NCBI RefSeq assembly: GCF_030440515.1
Contig: NZ_CP076543.1
Span: 5,218,501 to 5,282,500 of the forward strand
Source of the DNA: Streptomyces xanthophaeus
Lineage (GTDB): Bacteria; Actinomycetota; Actinomycetes; Streptomycetales; Streptomycetaceae
DNA length: 64,000 bases
Reading direction: 5' to 3'
The notes below the pieces were generated by a model. The model was not told the DNA's origin. It did not search any database and was given only the letters and a program-made list of their open reading frames with translations. Of this stretch, positions 53,188 to 61,248 are shown piece after piece. Each line of letters starts with the position of its first letter. Position 1 is the stretch's first letter. The position numbers and the translations under genes are program-made.

Positions 53188-53705
53188 TCGTCGGTGCCGG
53201 TGTAGTACTCGCGTACCGCGGCGAGCAGTTCGTCGACGCTGAGGCAGCCGTCCCCGTTCGCGTCGATGCGGCGGAAGAGCGCCTCGGTGTCGGCGGGGCT
53301 CAGCCGCGTGTCGAACGCCTCCTGCGCCCGGTGGAACTCCTGCGGGCTGATGAGCCCGTCGCCGTCGGTGTCGACGATCGTCAGGATCGCGCTCATCATC
53401 GGGCGGAACGAGCGGTCGTAGGCCGGCCCGCCCTGCGCGTACAGGCGGGTCATGCCCTGCTTGTACTCCTCGGGCGTGACCTTGCCGTCCCGGTCGATGT
53501 CCAGCTCGGTGAACAGGTCCTGCCAGAAGTCGGCCAGCCCGCCCATCACCAGCTCCGCCTTGGGCGAGCCGGCCGGCTCCGCGAGGGCCGTCAGCAGCCG
53601 GGAGCCGAGCGCGATGATGTCGTCGGCGTCGATCACGCCGCTCCTGTCGGCGTCCAGGTGCGTGAAGGCGCGCTCCAGCTTGCGGTCGAGCAGGTCGTTC
53701 GTCAT
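53151..53705 (-). CDS. Four-EF-hand calcium-binding protein
   Basis: Protein of 184 aa from ATG 53705. Four EF-hand loops of 12 residues are evident: DADRSGVIDADD (about 18-29), DIDRDGKVTPEE, DTDGDGLISPQE and DANGDGCLSVDE. All have Asp or Asn at the coordinating positions and Glu/Asp at position 12, so all can bind calcium. The layout resembles calerythrin and the Streptomyces CabC/CabB-type proteins, some of which buffer Ca2+ during development. No signal peptide. The C-terminus is acidic. Confidence 0.92.
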   Translation of the reverse strand: MTNDLLDRKLERAFTHLDADRSGVIDADDIIALGSRLLTALAEPAGSPKAELVMGGLADFWQDLFTELDIDRDGKVTPEEYKQGMTRLYAQGGPAYDRSFRPMMSAILTIVDTDGDGLISPQEFHRAQEAFDTRLSPADTEALFRRIDANGDGCLSVDELLAAVREYYTGTDEDAPGNLLFGEF

Positions 53706-53947
53706 CTCATGGCCTTTCACGGCTGCAGCCACGGCTGCGGTCACGGCGAGCGGGGTGTGGATCACCTAGCGTAATCGCCGTCCTGGGGGTGAACTCCTGC
53801 TGCTGTGCCGGGGGGTGGTGGATGCACCCGTACGAGGGAGGGTGGCCGGTTCCGGCGGGCCGGGCCCTTGCGCGTGGCAACCATCCGGGGGGTTCGGGTG
53901 TCGTACGTGCGTGCGTGCGCGGTACGTACGACCGATCGGGGGACAGG

Positions 53948-54349
53948 GTGTTGCAGGGGTGGAGGAGGCGCGGCCGCAGGGTCGTTTCCCCGGGGGTGTT
54001 CACGGCGGCGCTGTGGCTCTCGGTGGGCGGGCTGTGCGGGCCGCCGACGGCGCAGGCGGCGACCGAGGGCTGCGGGGGGCGGCTGGCCCGGACGATGGCG
54101 TTCGAGACGGGTGAGGTGCGGGTCTACAAGAGCCGCAACCAGGCCTGCGCGATGACCGTGGCACGGGTCTCCGGCGAGCGGCGCCGGATGGCGGTGAGCA
54201 TTCAGCCGCGCGGCGGCGCCCCGGTGCGCGATGCCGGGCGATTCACCCGTTATGCCGGGCCTGTCACCGTGGGGGCGATCAACCGCTGCGTGTATGTAAA
54301 GGGGAGCGTGGGGGCCGGATCTGCGGATTCCGGCTGGATCCTGTGCTGA
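53948..54349 (+). CDS. Small secreted protein, function unknown
   Basis: Protein of 133 aa from GTG 53948, preceded by GGGGGACA; an open frame extends further upstream but contains no signal-like start. A twin-arginine-like, basic lead (LQGWRRRGRR) is followed by a hydrophobic segment and the cleavage site TAQA. The mature part (about 95 aa) has four cysteines (EGCGG, QACAM, NRCVY, WILC) that may form two disulfides, and the pattern EVRVYKSRNQACAMTVARVSG. I recall similar secreted Streptomyces proteins of unknown role. Confidence 0.7.
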   Translation: MLQGWRRRGRRVVSPGVFTAALWLSVGGLCGPPTAQAATEGCGGRLARTMAFETGEVRVYKSRNQACAMTVARVSGERRRMAVSIQPRGGAPVRDAGRFTRYAGPVTVGAINRCVYVKGSVGAGSADSGWILC

Positions 54350-54433
54350 CGGACAGGCCCAACTAGGTCTGGTCAGTCGTGCGTTGGCCCGGCTAGGTTC
54401 ACGGCGACCGAAGTGAACTCAAGGGGAGGGTGA

Positions 54434-55867
54434 ATGCGCAAGACGCTCGGATGGCTGCTGTCGCTCGTGGTGCTCATCGGCACCATGGGCGCGGCCGGCT
54501 CCACGGCTCAAGCGGCCACAGCCGCGCAGCCGGCGGCCGCCACGGACATCAAGGACCAGATCCTCGGCATTCCCGGGATGAGCCTGATCGAGGAGAAGCC
54601 GTACCCCGGCTACCGCTTCTTCGTACTGAACTACGAGCAGCCGGTGGACCACCGGCAGCCGTGGAAGGGCACCTTCAAGCAGCGCCTGACCCTGTTGCAC
54701 AAGGACGTCTCGCGGCCGTCGGTGTTCTTCACCTCCGGCTACAACGTCAACACCAGTCCGCGCCGCAGCGAGCCGACGACCATCGTCGACGGCAACCAGG
54801 TGTCCCTGGAGTATCGATTCTTCACTCCCTCCCGGCCCGACCCGGCCAACTGGTCCAACCTGGACATCTGGCAGGCCGCCAGTGACCAGCACCGCCTCTT
54901 CACCGCCCTGAAGAAGATCTACAAGAAGAACTGGCTGGCCACGGGCGCCAGCAAGGGCGGCATGACGGCGACGTACTACGAGCGCTTCTACCCGCGCGAC
55001 ATGGACGGCGTCGTCGCGTACGTCGCGCCCAACGACGTCGTCAACAACGAGGACTCGGCCTACGACCGGTTCTTCGCCAAGGTCGGCACCAAGGAGTGCC
55101 GCGACAAGCTGAACGCCGTCCAGCGCGAGGCGCTGGTGCGCCGCGTCCCGCTGGAGGCCAAGTACGCGGTCGCAGCGGCCGAGAACGGCTGGACCTTCAC
55201 CACGGTCGGCGACCTCGACAAGGCCTACGAGGCCGTCGTGCTCGACTACGTGTGGGCCTTCTGGCAGTACAGCCTGCTCGCCGACTGCGCCTCCATCCCG
55301 GCCGCCGCCACCGCGAGCGACCAGGAGATCTGGGACAGCATCGACGCGATCTCCGGCTTCTCGGCCTACGCCGACCAGGGACTGGAGACGTACACGCCGT
55401 ACTACTACCAGGCGGGCACGCAGCTCGGCTCCCCGGACATCAAGCAGCCGCACCTCAAGGGCCTGAGCCGCTACGGCTACCAGCCGCCGCGCAACTTCGT
55501 GCCCCGCGACATCCCCATGACCTTCCAGCCGGGGGTGATGGCGGACGTGGACCGGTGGGTGCGTGACAACGCCCACCAGATGCTCTTCGTGTACGGGCAG
55601 AACGACCCGTGGGGCGCCGAGCCGTTCCACCTCGGCTACAACGTGCGCGACAGCTACGTGATGATCGCGCCGGGCGCCAACCACGGGGCGAACGTCGCCA
55701 AGCTGATGGACGGCGAGAAGGCGCTCGCCACCTCGAGGATCCTGCAGTGGGCCGGGGTGGCCCCGGCCGCCGCGCTCGCCGACGCGGGGAAGGCGGCGCC
55801 GCTGGCGGCGCCGGACGCCCAGCTCGACCAGCGTGACCTGGAGCGCGAGCCGCAGCTGCGGCCGTAA
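54434..55867 (+). CDS. Secreted S37-family tripeptidyl/prolyl aminopeptidase
   Basis: Protein of 477 aa from ATG 54434 after AAGGGGAGGG. The Sec signal spans residues 1-27 (STAQA cleavage). The alpha/beta-hydrolase core has the nucleophile elbow GASKGGM with Ser173, an acidic residue region near GQNDPWG (about 395), and the His in PGANHGANV (about 416), the S37 (PS-10) layout. Such enzymes release N-terminal tripeptides or Pro-containing peptides from substrates outside the cell. The last 40 residues are Ala-rich. Probably monocistronic. Confidence 0.9.
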   Translation: MRKTLGWLLSLVVLIGTMGAAGSTAQAATAAQPAAATDIKDQILGIPGMSLIEEKPYPGYRFFVLNYEQPVDHRQPWKGTFKQRLTLLHKDVSRPSVFFTSGYNVNTSPRRSEPTTIVDGNQVSLEYRFFTPSRPDPANWSNLDIWQAASDQHRLFTALKKIYKKNWLATGASKGGMTATYYERFYPRDMDGVVAYVAPNDVVNNEDSAYDRFFAKVGTKECRDKLNAVQREALVRRVPLEAKYAVAAAENGWTFTTVGDLDKAYEAVVLDYVWAFWQYSLLADCASIPAAATASDQEIWDSIDAISGFSAYADQGLETYTPYYYQAGTQLGSPDIKQPHLKGLSRYGYQPPRNFVPRDIPMTFQPGVMADVDRWVRDNAHQMLFVYGQNDPWGAEPFHLGYNVRDSYVMIAPGANHGANVAKLMDGEKALATSRILQWAGVAPAAALADAGKAAPLAAPDAQLDQRDLEREPQLRP

Positions 55868-55928
55868 CCGGGAAGCGGGACGGACGGGACAGACGGGATA
55901 CGCGGGCCGCGGGCCGGCGCCTGAGCGA

Positions 55929-57725
55929 TCAGCGCGTCAGCCCGTGGCCCAGCGGGTAGCGGCCCGGGACCGGGACGGGGAGGCGGCCGGCGGGCCGCAG
56001 CGCCCCGGTGAGCACCCGGGCCGCCGCCCGCATCTCCACGTCCGTCCAGGAGTACGTCGCCAGCTCCGCCGCGCAGGCCGGCAGCCGGGCCGGGTCGTAC
56101 GGGTTGCGGACCGCCAGCGAGACGACCGGGACCCCGGTGGCGATCAGGTCTGCCACCAGCGTGCGCTGCGGACTCTCGCCCTCCGGGACGTTGTACGTGC
56201 ACACCAGCACCGCCGCGTGACCGGCCGCGGCGGCCACGGCGCGGGCCGGCGGCACCGCCGTGGCCCGGCAGCCCAGGGCGGTCAGCTCCCGGGCCAGTAC
56301 GGCCGTAGGGGGTCCGGTCGTACCCGTGGGGGAGACCGGGTCCGCCCCGGTGACCAGCAGGCGTGGTCCGGCCGTCGCATCGAACGGCACCAGCCCCCGG
56401 GGATCGGCCAGCAGGGTCGTCGTGGCGGCCGCGATCGCGTCGGCGGCGTCGAGGTGCTGCCGGACGCCCACGGCGGCGTCCACCTCCCGGCCCGTCGTGT
56501 AGGCCTCGTCGAACAGCCCCCGGCGGGCCTTCAGTTCCAGGATCCGCAGGACCGATTCCTCGACGCGGGCCTCCGTCAGCTCGCCCGACTCCACGGCGGC
56601 CTTCACGCTGCGGTGCGCGAGGCCCAGGTCCGGCGGGTTCAGCAGCTGGTCGCAGCCCGCCAGCAGGGCCAGGACCGGGACGCGGTCGTCCCCGTACTTC
56701 TGGCGGACCCCGGCCATGTCCAGGGCGTCGGTGACCACCACCCCCTCGAAGCCGAGGCGTTCGCGCAGCAGACCGGTCACGATCGGCCGGGAGAGGGTCG
56801 CCGGGTCCCCCGAGGGATCGAGCGCGGGGAAGACGATGTGCGCTGTCATGATGGCGTCCACGCCCGCCTCCACCGCGGCCCGGAAGGGCGGCTCGTCCAG
56901 CTCCTCCCAGACGGCCCGCGTGTGCCGCATCACCGGCAGCCCGACGTGGCTGTCGGTCTCGGTGTCCCCGTGGCCCGGGAAGTGCTTGGCGGTGGCGGCG
57001 ACCCCGGCCCCCTGGTAGCCGCGGACCTGGGCGGCGACCAGCTCCGCCACGGCGTGCGGGTCGGAGCCGAAGGACCGTACGCCGATCACCGGATTGGCCG
57101 GGTTGACGTTCACGTCGGCCACCGGCGCGTAGTCCTGCCGGATGCCCATGGCGGCCAGCTCGGAGCCCGCGATGCGCGCCGCCCGCAGGGCGTGGGCGGT
57201 GGAGCCGGCCGCACCGAGCGCCATCGCCCCCGGGAGCAGGGTCGCGGGCTTGCCGATCCGGGCGACGGCGCCGTGCTCCTGGTCGGTGGAGAGCAACAGG
57301 GGGATCCGGGCACCGGTGGTGAGGGCGGCCTGCTGGAGGCCGACCGACAGTGCGCCGATCTGCTGCGGGGCGCGGGTGTTGTGGGCCCAGGCGAAGTAGA
57401 TGATCCCGCCGAGGTGGTAGCGGGCGACCAGCTCGGCGGCGGTGCGCACCCCGAACGCCGCCAGGTTCAGCTCGGCGTCCGCCGGATCGGGGTCGGTCGC
57501 CGAATGCCCGTAGGCCCGTGAGACGAAGAGCTGCCCGACCTTCTCGTCGAGGCTCATCCGGTCCACGAGGGCGCGCAGCCGCGCCCGGCCGGGGCGGCGG
57601 CCCGGCGGCCGGGAGTCGTCGGCGGTGTGGTGGGGGCCCACCGCGGCGGAAGCCGCCCCGGCGGCCGTGACGGCGACCATGGCGGCTGCGGCGAGCAGGT
57701 TCCGGCGCGAGGCGTGGTTCGGCAC
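55929..57725 (-). CDS. Exported GH3 beta-N-acetylhexosaminidase (NagZ-like)
   Basis: Protein of 598 aa from GTG 57725. A twin-arginine signal (SRRNLLAAAAMVAV, cleavage near residue 28) predicts Tat export. The GH3 barrel carries the NagZ signature KHFPGHGDTETDSH, whose His-Asp dyad acts as acid/base, and VVTDALDM with the nucleophile Asp. A C-terminal domain of about 200 aa (from about 400) follows, longer than single-domain NagZ. It should release GlcNAc from muropeptides or chito-oligosaccharides. It stands alone on the minus strand. Confidence 0.92.
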   Translation of the reverse strand: MPNHASRRNLLAAAAMVAVTAAGAASAAVGPHHTADDSRPPGRRPGRARLRALVDRMSLDEKVGQLFVSRAYGHSATDPDPADAELNLAAFGVRTAAELVARYHLGGIIYFAWAHNTRAPQQIGALSVGLQQAALTTGARIPLLLSTDQEHGAVARIGKPATLLPGAMALGAAGSTAHALRAARIAGSELAAMGIRQDYAPVADVNVNPANPVIGVRSFGSDPHAVAELVAAQVRGYQGAGVAATAKHFPGHGDTETDSHVGLPVMRHTRAVWEELDEPPFRAAVEAGVDAIMTAHIVFPALDPSGDPATLSRPIVTGLLRERLGFEGVVVTDALDMAGVRQKYGDDRVPVLALLAGCDQLLNPPDLGLAHRSVKAAVESGELTEARVEESVLRILELKARRGLFDEAYTTGREVDAAVGVRQHLDAADAIAAATTTLLADPRGLVPFDATAGPRLLVTGADPVSPTGTTGPPTAVLARELTALGCRATAVPPARAVAAAAGHAAVLVCTYNVPEGESPQRTLVADLIATGVPVVSLAVRNPYDPARLPACAAELATYSWTDVEMRAAARVLTGALRPAGRLPVPVPGRYPLGHGLTR

Positions 57726-57818
57726 GCGCCGGACCCTACCGGTGCTGTTCGGGCGGGGCCGGGCGTGTCGCTGCGTGTCGCCCCTCCGGGGCGGGGCGGT
57801 AGGCGGCCTGCGGGCGGG

Positions 57819-57852
57819 CCTGTGGTCGGGGCCTGTGGTCGGGGCCTGTCGG
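57819..57852. repeat. 13-bp tandem repeat upstream of GH3
   Basis: CCTGTGGTCGGGG occurs twice in perfect register with a partial third copy. It sits in the 199-bp gap between GH3 and the LysR gene. Confidence 0.85.
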
Positions 57853-57924
57853 CCGCGTGCCGACGGGGCCGGCCGCGCGCCGTGCAGGGTGGTTGCGTTC
57901 GGCGCCCTGCGGGGCCCCCGGCAC

Positions 57925-58836
57925 CTACCCCACCCCGTCGGGCTGGGCCCAGTGCTCCTGGAGGCTCCGCACGGCCTCGGTGATCGCGGGGCGCCGGGCG
58001 GCCCCGGTCCGCCACAGGGCGTACAGCCGGCGTACGGGGCCCGGCTCCAGCGGTACGGCCACGGCCCCCGGCGGCAGCGCGCCGGTGCCCAGCCGGGGTA
58101 CGACGGCCACCCCGAGCCCGGCCGCGACCAGGGCGACGATGGTGTGGTTCTCCTCCGCGACATGGGCGATGTCGGGCTCGAACCCGGCGGTGCGCAGGGT
58201 CCGTACCAGCCAGTCGTGGCAGACCCGGCCGGGCGGCTGGCAGACCCAGCGCTCGCCCCCGAGGTCGGAGCGCCGGATGACCCGGCGCGTGGTGAAGGGA
58301 TGTCCGGCCGGTACGACCAGGTCGCAGAGGTCGTCCCCGATCACCGCCTGCTCGATCCCTTCCGGCGCGGGCAGCGGGGCGATGTCCCAGTCGTGGGCCA
58401 CCGCGAGATCGGTGACCCCGCGGGCCACCAGCTCCACGGACAGGTGCGGGTCCACCTCGGTGAGCCGGACGTCCAGCGCCGGATGCCGGCGGGCCAGGTC
58501 GGCCAGCACCTGCGGCAGCAGCCCGCGCGCCGCCGAGGCGAACGCGGCCACCGTCAGCAGCCCGCTGGGCTGCCCGCGCCGCTCCTCCAGGGTGGTCTCG
58601 GTGCGCTCCACGATCGCCAGCAACTCCTGGGCGGCGTCGGCCAGATGGCGGGCCTCCTCGGTGAGCGCGACCCCGCGCCCGCGTCGCTCCAGCAGGGTGG
58701 TGCGGGTTTCCCGTTCCAGCTTGGAGATCTGCTGGGAGACAGCCGAGGGGGTGTAGCCGAGGGCGGCCGCCGCGCCCGCGACCGAGCCGTGGACGGAGAC
58801 GGCGTGCAGGGCGCGCAGCCGGGCGAGATCGAGCAT
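57925..58836 (-). CDS. LysR-family regulator divergent from an EamA transporter
   Basis: Protein of 303 aa, ATG start at 58836. Residues 1-60 are the LysR helix-turn-helix (GSVAGAAAALGYTPSAVSQQISKLE). The effector-binding domain follows (PSGLLTVAAFASAARGLLPQVLADLARRHP; VPAGHPFTTRRVIRRSDL). The 100-bp gap to the EamA gene holds inverted repeats, so it probably controls that gene and itself. Its ligand is unknown, perhaps an exported metabolite. Confidence 0.93.
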   Translation of the reverse strand: MLDLARLRALHAVSVHGSVAGAAAALGYTPSAVSQQISKLERETRTTLLERRGRGVALTEEARHLADAAQELLAIVERTETTLEERRGQPSGLLTVAAFASAARGLLPQVLADLARRHPALDVRLTEVDPHLSVELVARGVTDLAVAHDWDIAPLPAPEGIEQAVIGDDLCDLVVPAGHPFTTRRVIRRSDLGGERWVCQPPGRVCHDWLVRTLRTAGFEPDIAHVAEENHTIVALVAAGLGVAVVPRLGTGALPPGAVAVPLEPGPVRRLYALWRTGAARRPAITEAVRSLQEHWAQPDGVG

Positions 58837-58925
58837 GCCTCCATCGTGGCACCGCAGGTACCCGTAAGCAATGCTTCATCCATCCCGGAAGACATCTGAG
58901 CTGGTGCTACATGGTCGGGCGGCGG

Positions 58926-58938
58926 ATGCTCGAAGCAT
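58926..58938. promoter_or_regulatory. Inverted repeat overlapping the EamA start
   Basis: ATGCT-CGA-AGCAT overlaps the ATG at 58937. A 7-bp arm (GAAGCAT) is inverted relative to ATGCTTC at 58871-58877, suggesting a pair of LysR contact sites. Confidence 0.4.
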
Positions 58939-59917
58939 GCGTCCCGTACACACCGCCCTCGCCGTGCTCGTCGCGGCCGTCTGGGGCTTCAACTTCGTGG
59001 TCATCGAGATCGGCCTCGACCACTTCCCGCCCCTGCTCCTGTCCGCCCTGCGCTTCCTCGTCGCCGCCCTGCCCGCGGTGTTCTTCGTCGGGCGTCCCAA
59101 AGCCGCCTGGAAGTGGATCGTCGGCGTCGGGATCGCCCTCGGTGTCGCCAAGTTCGGCCTGCTCTTCACCGGCATGGACGCGGGCATGCCGGCCGGACTG
59201 TCCTCGCTCGTCCTGCAGATCCAGTCCGTCTTCACCGCCGTCCTCGCCGCCGTCGTGCTGCGCGAGCGGCCGGGCCGGGTGCGGGTGCTCGGGATGGCCG
59301 TGGCGCTCGCCGGGATCGCGGTCGCCGCGGTGGACGGCGGGACCTCCGGGCCGGTGCTCGGCTTCACGCTGGTCGTGGCGGCCGCCGCCTGCTGGGGCGT
59401 GTCCAACGTCCTGACCCGCAAGGCCGCCCCGCCCGACGCCCTGAACTTCATGGTGTGGGTGTGCACGGTCCCGGTCCTGCCGCTGCTCGCGCTCTCGCTG
59501 CTGCTGGAGGGCCCCGAGCGGGACCTGGCCGCGCTGCGGGACCTGGACTGGTCCGGGGCGGCCGTCATCGGCTACGTCGCCTGGGTGTCCACCGTCTTCG
59601 GCTTCGCCGCCTGGAGCTACCTGCTGCGCCGCTACCCGGCCTCCTCGGTGGCCCCGTTCTCGCTGCTGGTCCCGGTCTTCGGGATGTCCTCCGCGGCCCT
59701 GGTCCTCGGGGAGTCCGTCTCGGGGCTGCGCTGGCTGGCGGCCGTCCTGCTGGTGGGCGGGGTGGCGCTGACCTCGCTGGCCCCCGCGCGCGCCGTGAAC
59801 CGTACGGGGGTCGGTTCGGGCGTCAGCGCGGGGAGCCCTCCTGCAACGGCAGCCGCCAGTCCTGTCCCGTCAGGCTCACTCCGTACGAGCGGTGCGGCCG
59901 CTCCGCGATCAGGGTGA
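58937..59917 (+). CDS. EamA/DMT-family transporter
   Basis: Protein of 326 aa from ATG 58937. Ten hydrophobic segments in two EamA repeats are visible (first at LAVLVAAVWGFNFVVIEIGL; second half at FTLVVAAAACWGVSNVLTRKAA). EamA/RhaT proteins commonly export amino acids or metabolites such as cysteine, homoserine or threonine. The last 35 residues are polar Ser/Ala/Pro-rich and their codons overlap the convergent GNAT gene by 95 bp. LysR control from the divergent neighbour is likely. Confidence 0.9.
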   Translation: MRPVHTALAVLVAAVWGFNFVVIEIGLDHFPPLLLSALRFLVAALPAVFFVGRPKAAWKWIVGVGIALGVAKFGLLFTGMDAGMPAGLSSLVLQIQSVFTAVLAAVVLRERPGRVRVLGMAVALAGIAVAAVDGGTSGPVLGFTLVVAAAACWGVSNVLTRKAAPPDALNFMVWVCTVPVLPLLALSLLLEGPERDLAALRDLDWSGAAVIGYVAWVSTVFGFAAWSYLLRRYPASSVAPFSLLVPVFGMSSAALVLGESVSGLRWLAAVLLVGGVALTSLAPARAVNRTGVGSGVSAGSPPATAAASPVPSGSLRTSGAAAPRSG

Positions 59918-60332
59918 ACCCGGCCTTCAGGTAGAGCGCGCGGGCGTCGGTCAGCACGTCGTTGGTCCACAGCACCAGCTCGCGGTAGCCGACCGAGCGG
60001 GCGAAGGCCACGACGGTGTCGACCAGCAGGGTGCCGACGCCGCGGCCGCGGCCCTGCGGGTCGACCAGGAGGAGCCGCAGCCGCGCGGTGCCGGGCGAGC
60101 CCTCCTCGCGTACGCACATCACCGAGCCGACGGGCCGGCCGTCCAGCTCCGCGATCCACACCCGTTCCAGGTGGGGGTCGTGGTCCTGGGCGAAGTCCGC
60201 GACGATCCGGGCCACCAGGCCCTCGAAGTCGCTGTTCCAGCCGTACTCGGCGGCGTACAGCGCGCCGTGGCGCTGCACGATCCACCCCAGGTCCCCCGGT
60301 TCCGGGTCGCGGAGCCGCACGCTCTCAGCCAT
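59823..60332 (-). CDS. GNAT N-acetyltransferase
   Basis: Protein of 169 aa. The acetyl-CoA loop is LRLLLVDPQGRGRGVGTLLVDTVVAFAR (motif A, Q/RxxGxG), followed by RELVLWTNDVLTDARALYLKAGFTLIAE (motif B). The substrate is unknown. Its 3' end overlaps the converging EamA gene by 95 bp, so one of the two reading frames' tails may be longer than functionally needed. Confidence 0.92.
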   Translation of the reverse strand: MAESVRLRDPEPGDLGWIVQRHGALYAAEYGWNSDFEGLVARIVADFAQDHDPHLERVWIAELDGRPVGSVMCVREEGSPGTARLRLLLVDPQGRGRGVGTLLVDTVVAFARSVGYRELVLWTNDVLTDARALYLKAGFTLIAERPHRSYGVSLTGQDWRLPLQEGSPR

Positions 60333-60391
60333 GGGGCAACTCTAGGCGGAGCGCCCGCCGATGGGGCCCTTGAGGGGCGATTTCCTGCCGC

Positions 60392-60931
60392 CTACTTCTT
60401 GCCACCGCCGAGGATCTGGCCGAGCAGGTCACCGAGGCCGCCGCCCGCGGCGGGGGCGGCGGAGGGGGTCGTGCCGGCCGCCCCGGCCGCCCCGGTGCCC
60501 GCCGCCTTGCCGGAGGCGCGCTTGGCGAGGACCGCGAGGACGACCGGGATCAGCATCTCGACGACCCGGCTGATGGTGGCCGCGGGGATGCCGGTCCGCT
60601 TCGAGACGGCGGCGGCCACCGGCTTGCTCACCTTGGCGAGCACCCCGGCCATCATGCCGCCGCTGAGCAGGCCGCCGAGGCCGCCGAGCGTGGCCACGCC
60701 CTCCAGCGGCGGCTCGGCCTCGGCCACCTCGACGATGGCCTGGCGTACCTCCACGCCGTCGGCGTCGTCCGCGTCGGCCTTCTGCCGGAGGTCGCCGGTC
60801 ATGGCGCCGACGGTCTCGGCGACGGTCTCCTTGGCGCCGGCGGTGTCCGTGCCGAGCAGGCCGGCGATCTCGGTGAGCTTGTCGTCGCCGAGTTCGCCCA
60901 GCACATCGTCCTGGAATGAAGATTCGCTCAT
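60392..60931 (-). CDS. DUF937 protein
   Basis: Protein of 179 aa from ATG 60931 (MSESSFQDDVLGELGDDKL); the longer frame is non-coding leader. DUF937 features are the helical LTEIAGLLGTDTAGAKETVAETVGAM and the Gly/Leu-rich EGVATLGGLGGLLSGGMMAGVLAKVS, then an amphipathic VVEMLIPVVLAVLAKRA and a Gly/Ala-rich tail GGGLGDLLGQILGGGKK. The family is widespread and uncharacterised, often with low-complexity glycine tails. Confidence 0.85.
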   Translation of the reverse strand: MSESSFQDDVLGELGDDKLTEIAGLLGTDTAGAKETVAETVGAMTGDLRQKADADDADGVEVRQAIVEVAEAEPPLEGVATLGGLGGLLSGGMMAGVLAKVSKPVAAAVSKRTGIPAATISRVVEMLIPVVLAVLAKRASGKAAGTGAAGAAGTTPSAAPAAGGGLGDLLGQILGGGKK

Positions 60932-61113
60932 GCCCGAAACGCTACTTCTGTGGTGATTCACCGGCACCTTGAGTAGGCGATTGGTAACGGAAACGTAAAG
61001 CTGTGGCTCCGGGTGCAACCGTGCGGGCGTATGGAGGGTCGTATGTTGCGTCGGTGCTTCCGGGGAGGGATCTGGGGGGATCGGGAAGTCCGACACGGGA
61101 GGGGTAACCGTGA

Positions 61114-61144
61114 GGGGGTCCGGCCGCGAGGCGGGACCCCCTTT
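61114..61144 (+). terminator. Orphan hairpin with short T-run
   Basis: GGGGGTCC (61114-61121) pairs with GGACCCCC (61134-61141), with a 12-nt loop, followed by TTT. No protein gene lies just upstream on this strand, so it may end a small RNA or act as a leader element of the recD2-like gene. Confidence 0.6.
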
Positions 61145-61199
61145 GCGTTCCCCCGCCGCAGCGCCCCCGCGGCCCGCCCCTGCCGCCCGCCCCCGCGCG

Positions 61200-61208
61200 T
61201 TGTCCACA
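61200..61208 (+). promoter_or_regulatory. Single DnaA-box-like site
   Basis: TTGTCCACA matches the preferred Streptomyces DnaA box. It is isolated, 41 bp before the recD2-like start, so it is not a replication origin; it could affect transcription. Confidence 0.4.
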
Positions 61209-61248
61209 GGCCTGACGCGCTGTCGGCGCCGCCCGGTAGTTTCGGGTC

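Larger units (their letters stand above)
60932..61248. promoter_or_regulatory. Region between DUF937 and recD2-like gene with orphan terminator
   Basis: This 317-bp gap holds no gene I can support. It contains a hairpin with T-tract-like end at 61114-61144, a DnaA-box-like TTGTCCACA at 61200-61208, and a G-rich stretch (61040-61115). Promoters for the DUF937 gene (minus) and recD2-like gene (plus) must lie here. Confidence 0.5.

Noticed and set aside
61200..61208. Replication origin
   Set aside because: Only one DnaA-like box is present; Streptomyces oriC has many boxes between dnaA and dnaN.
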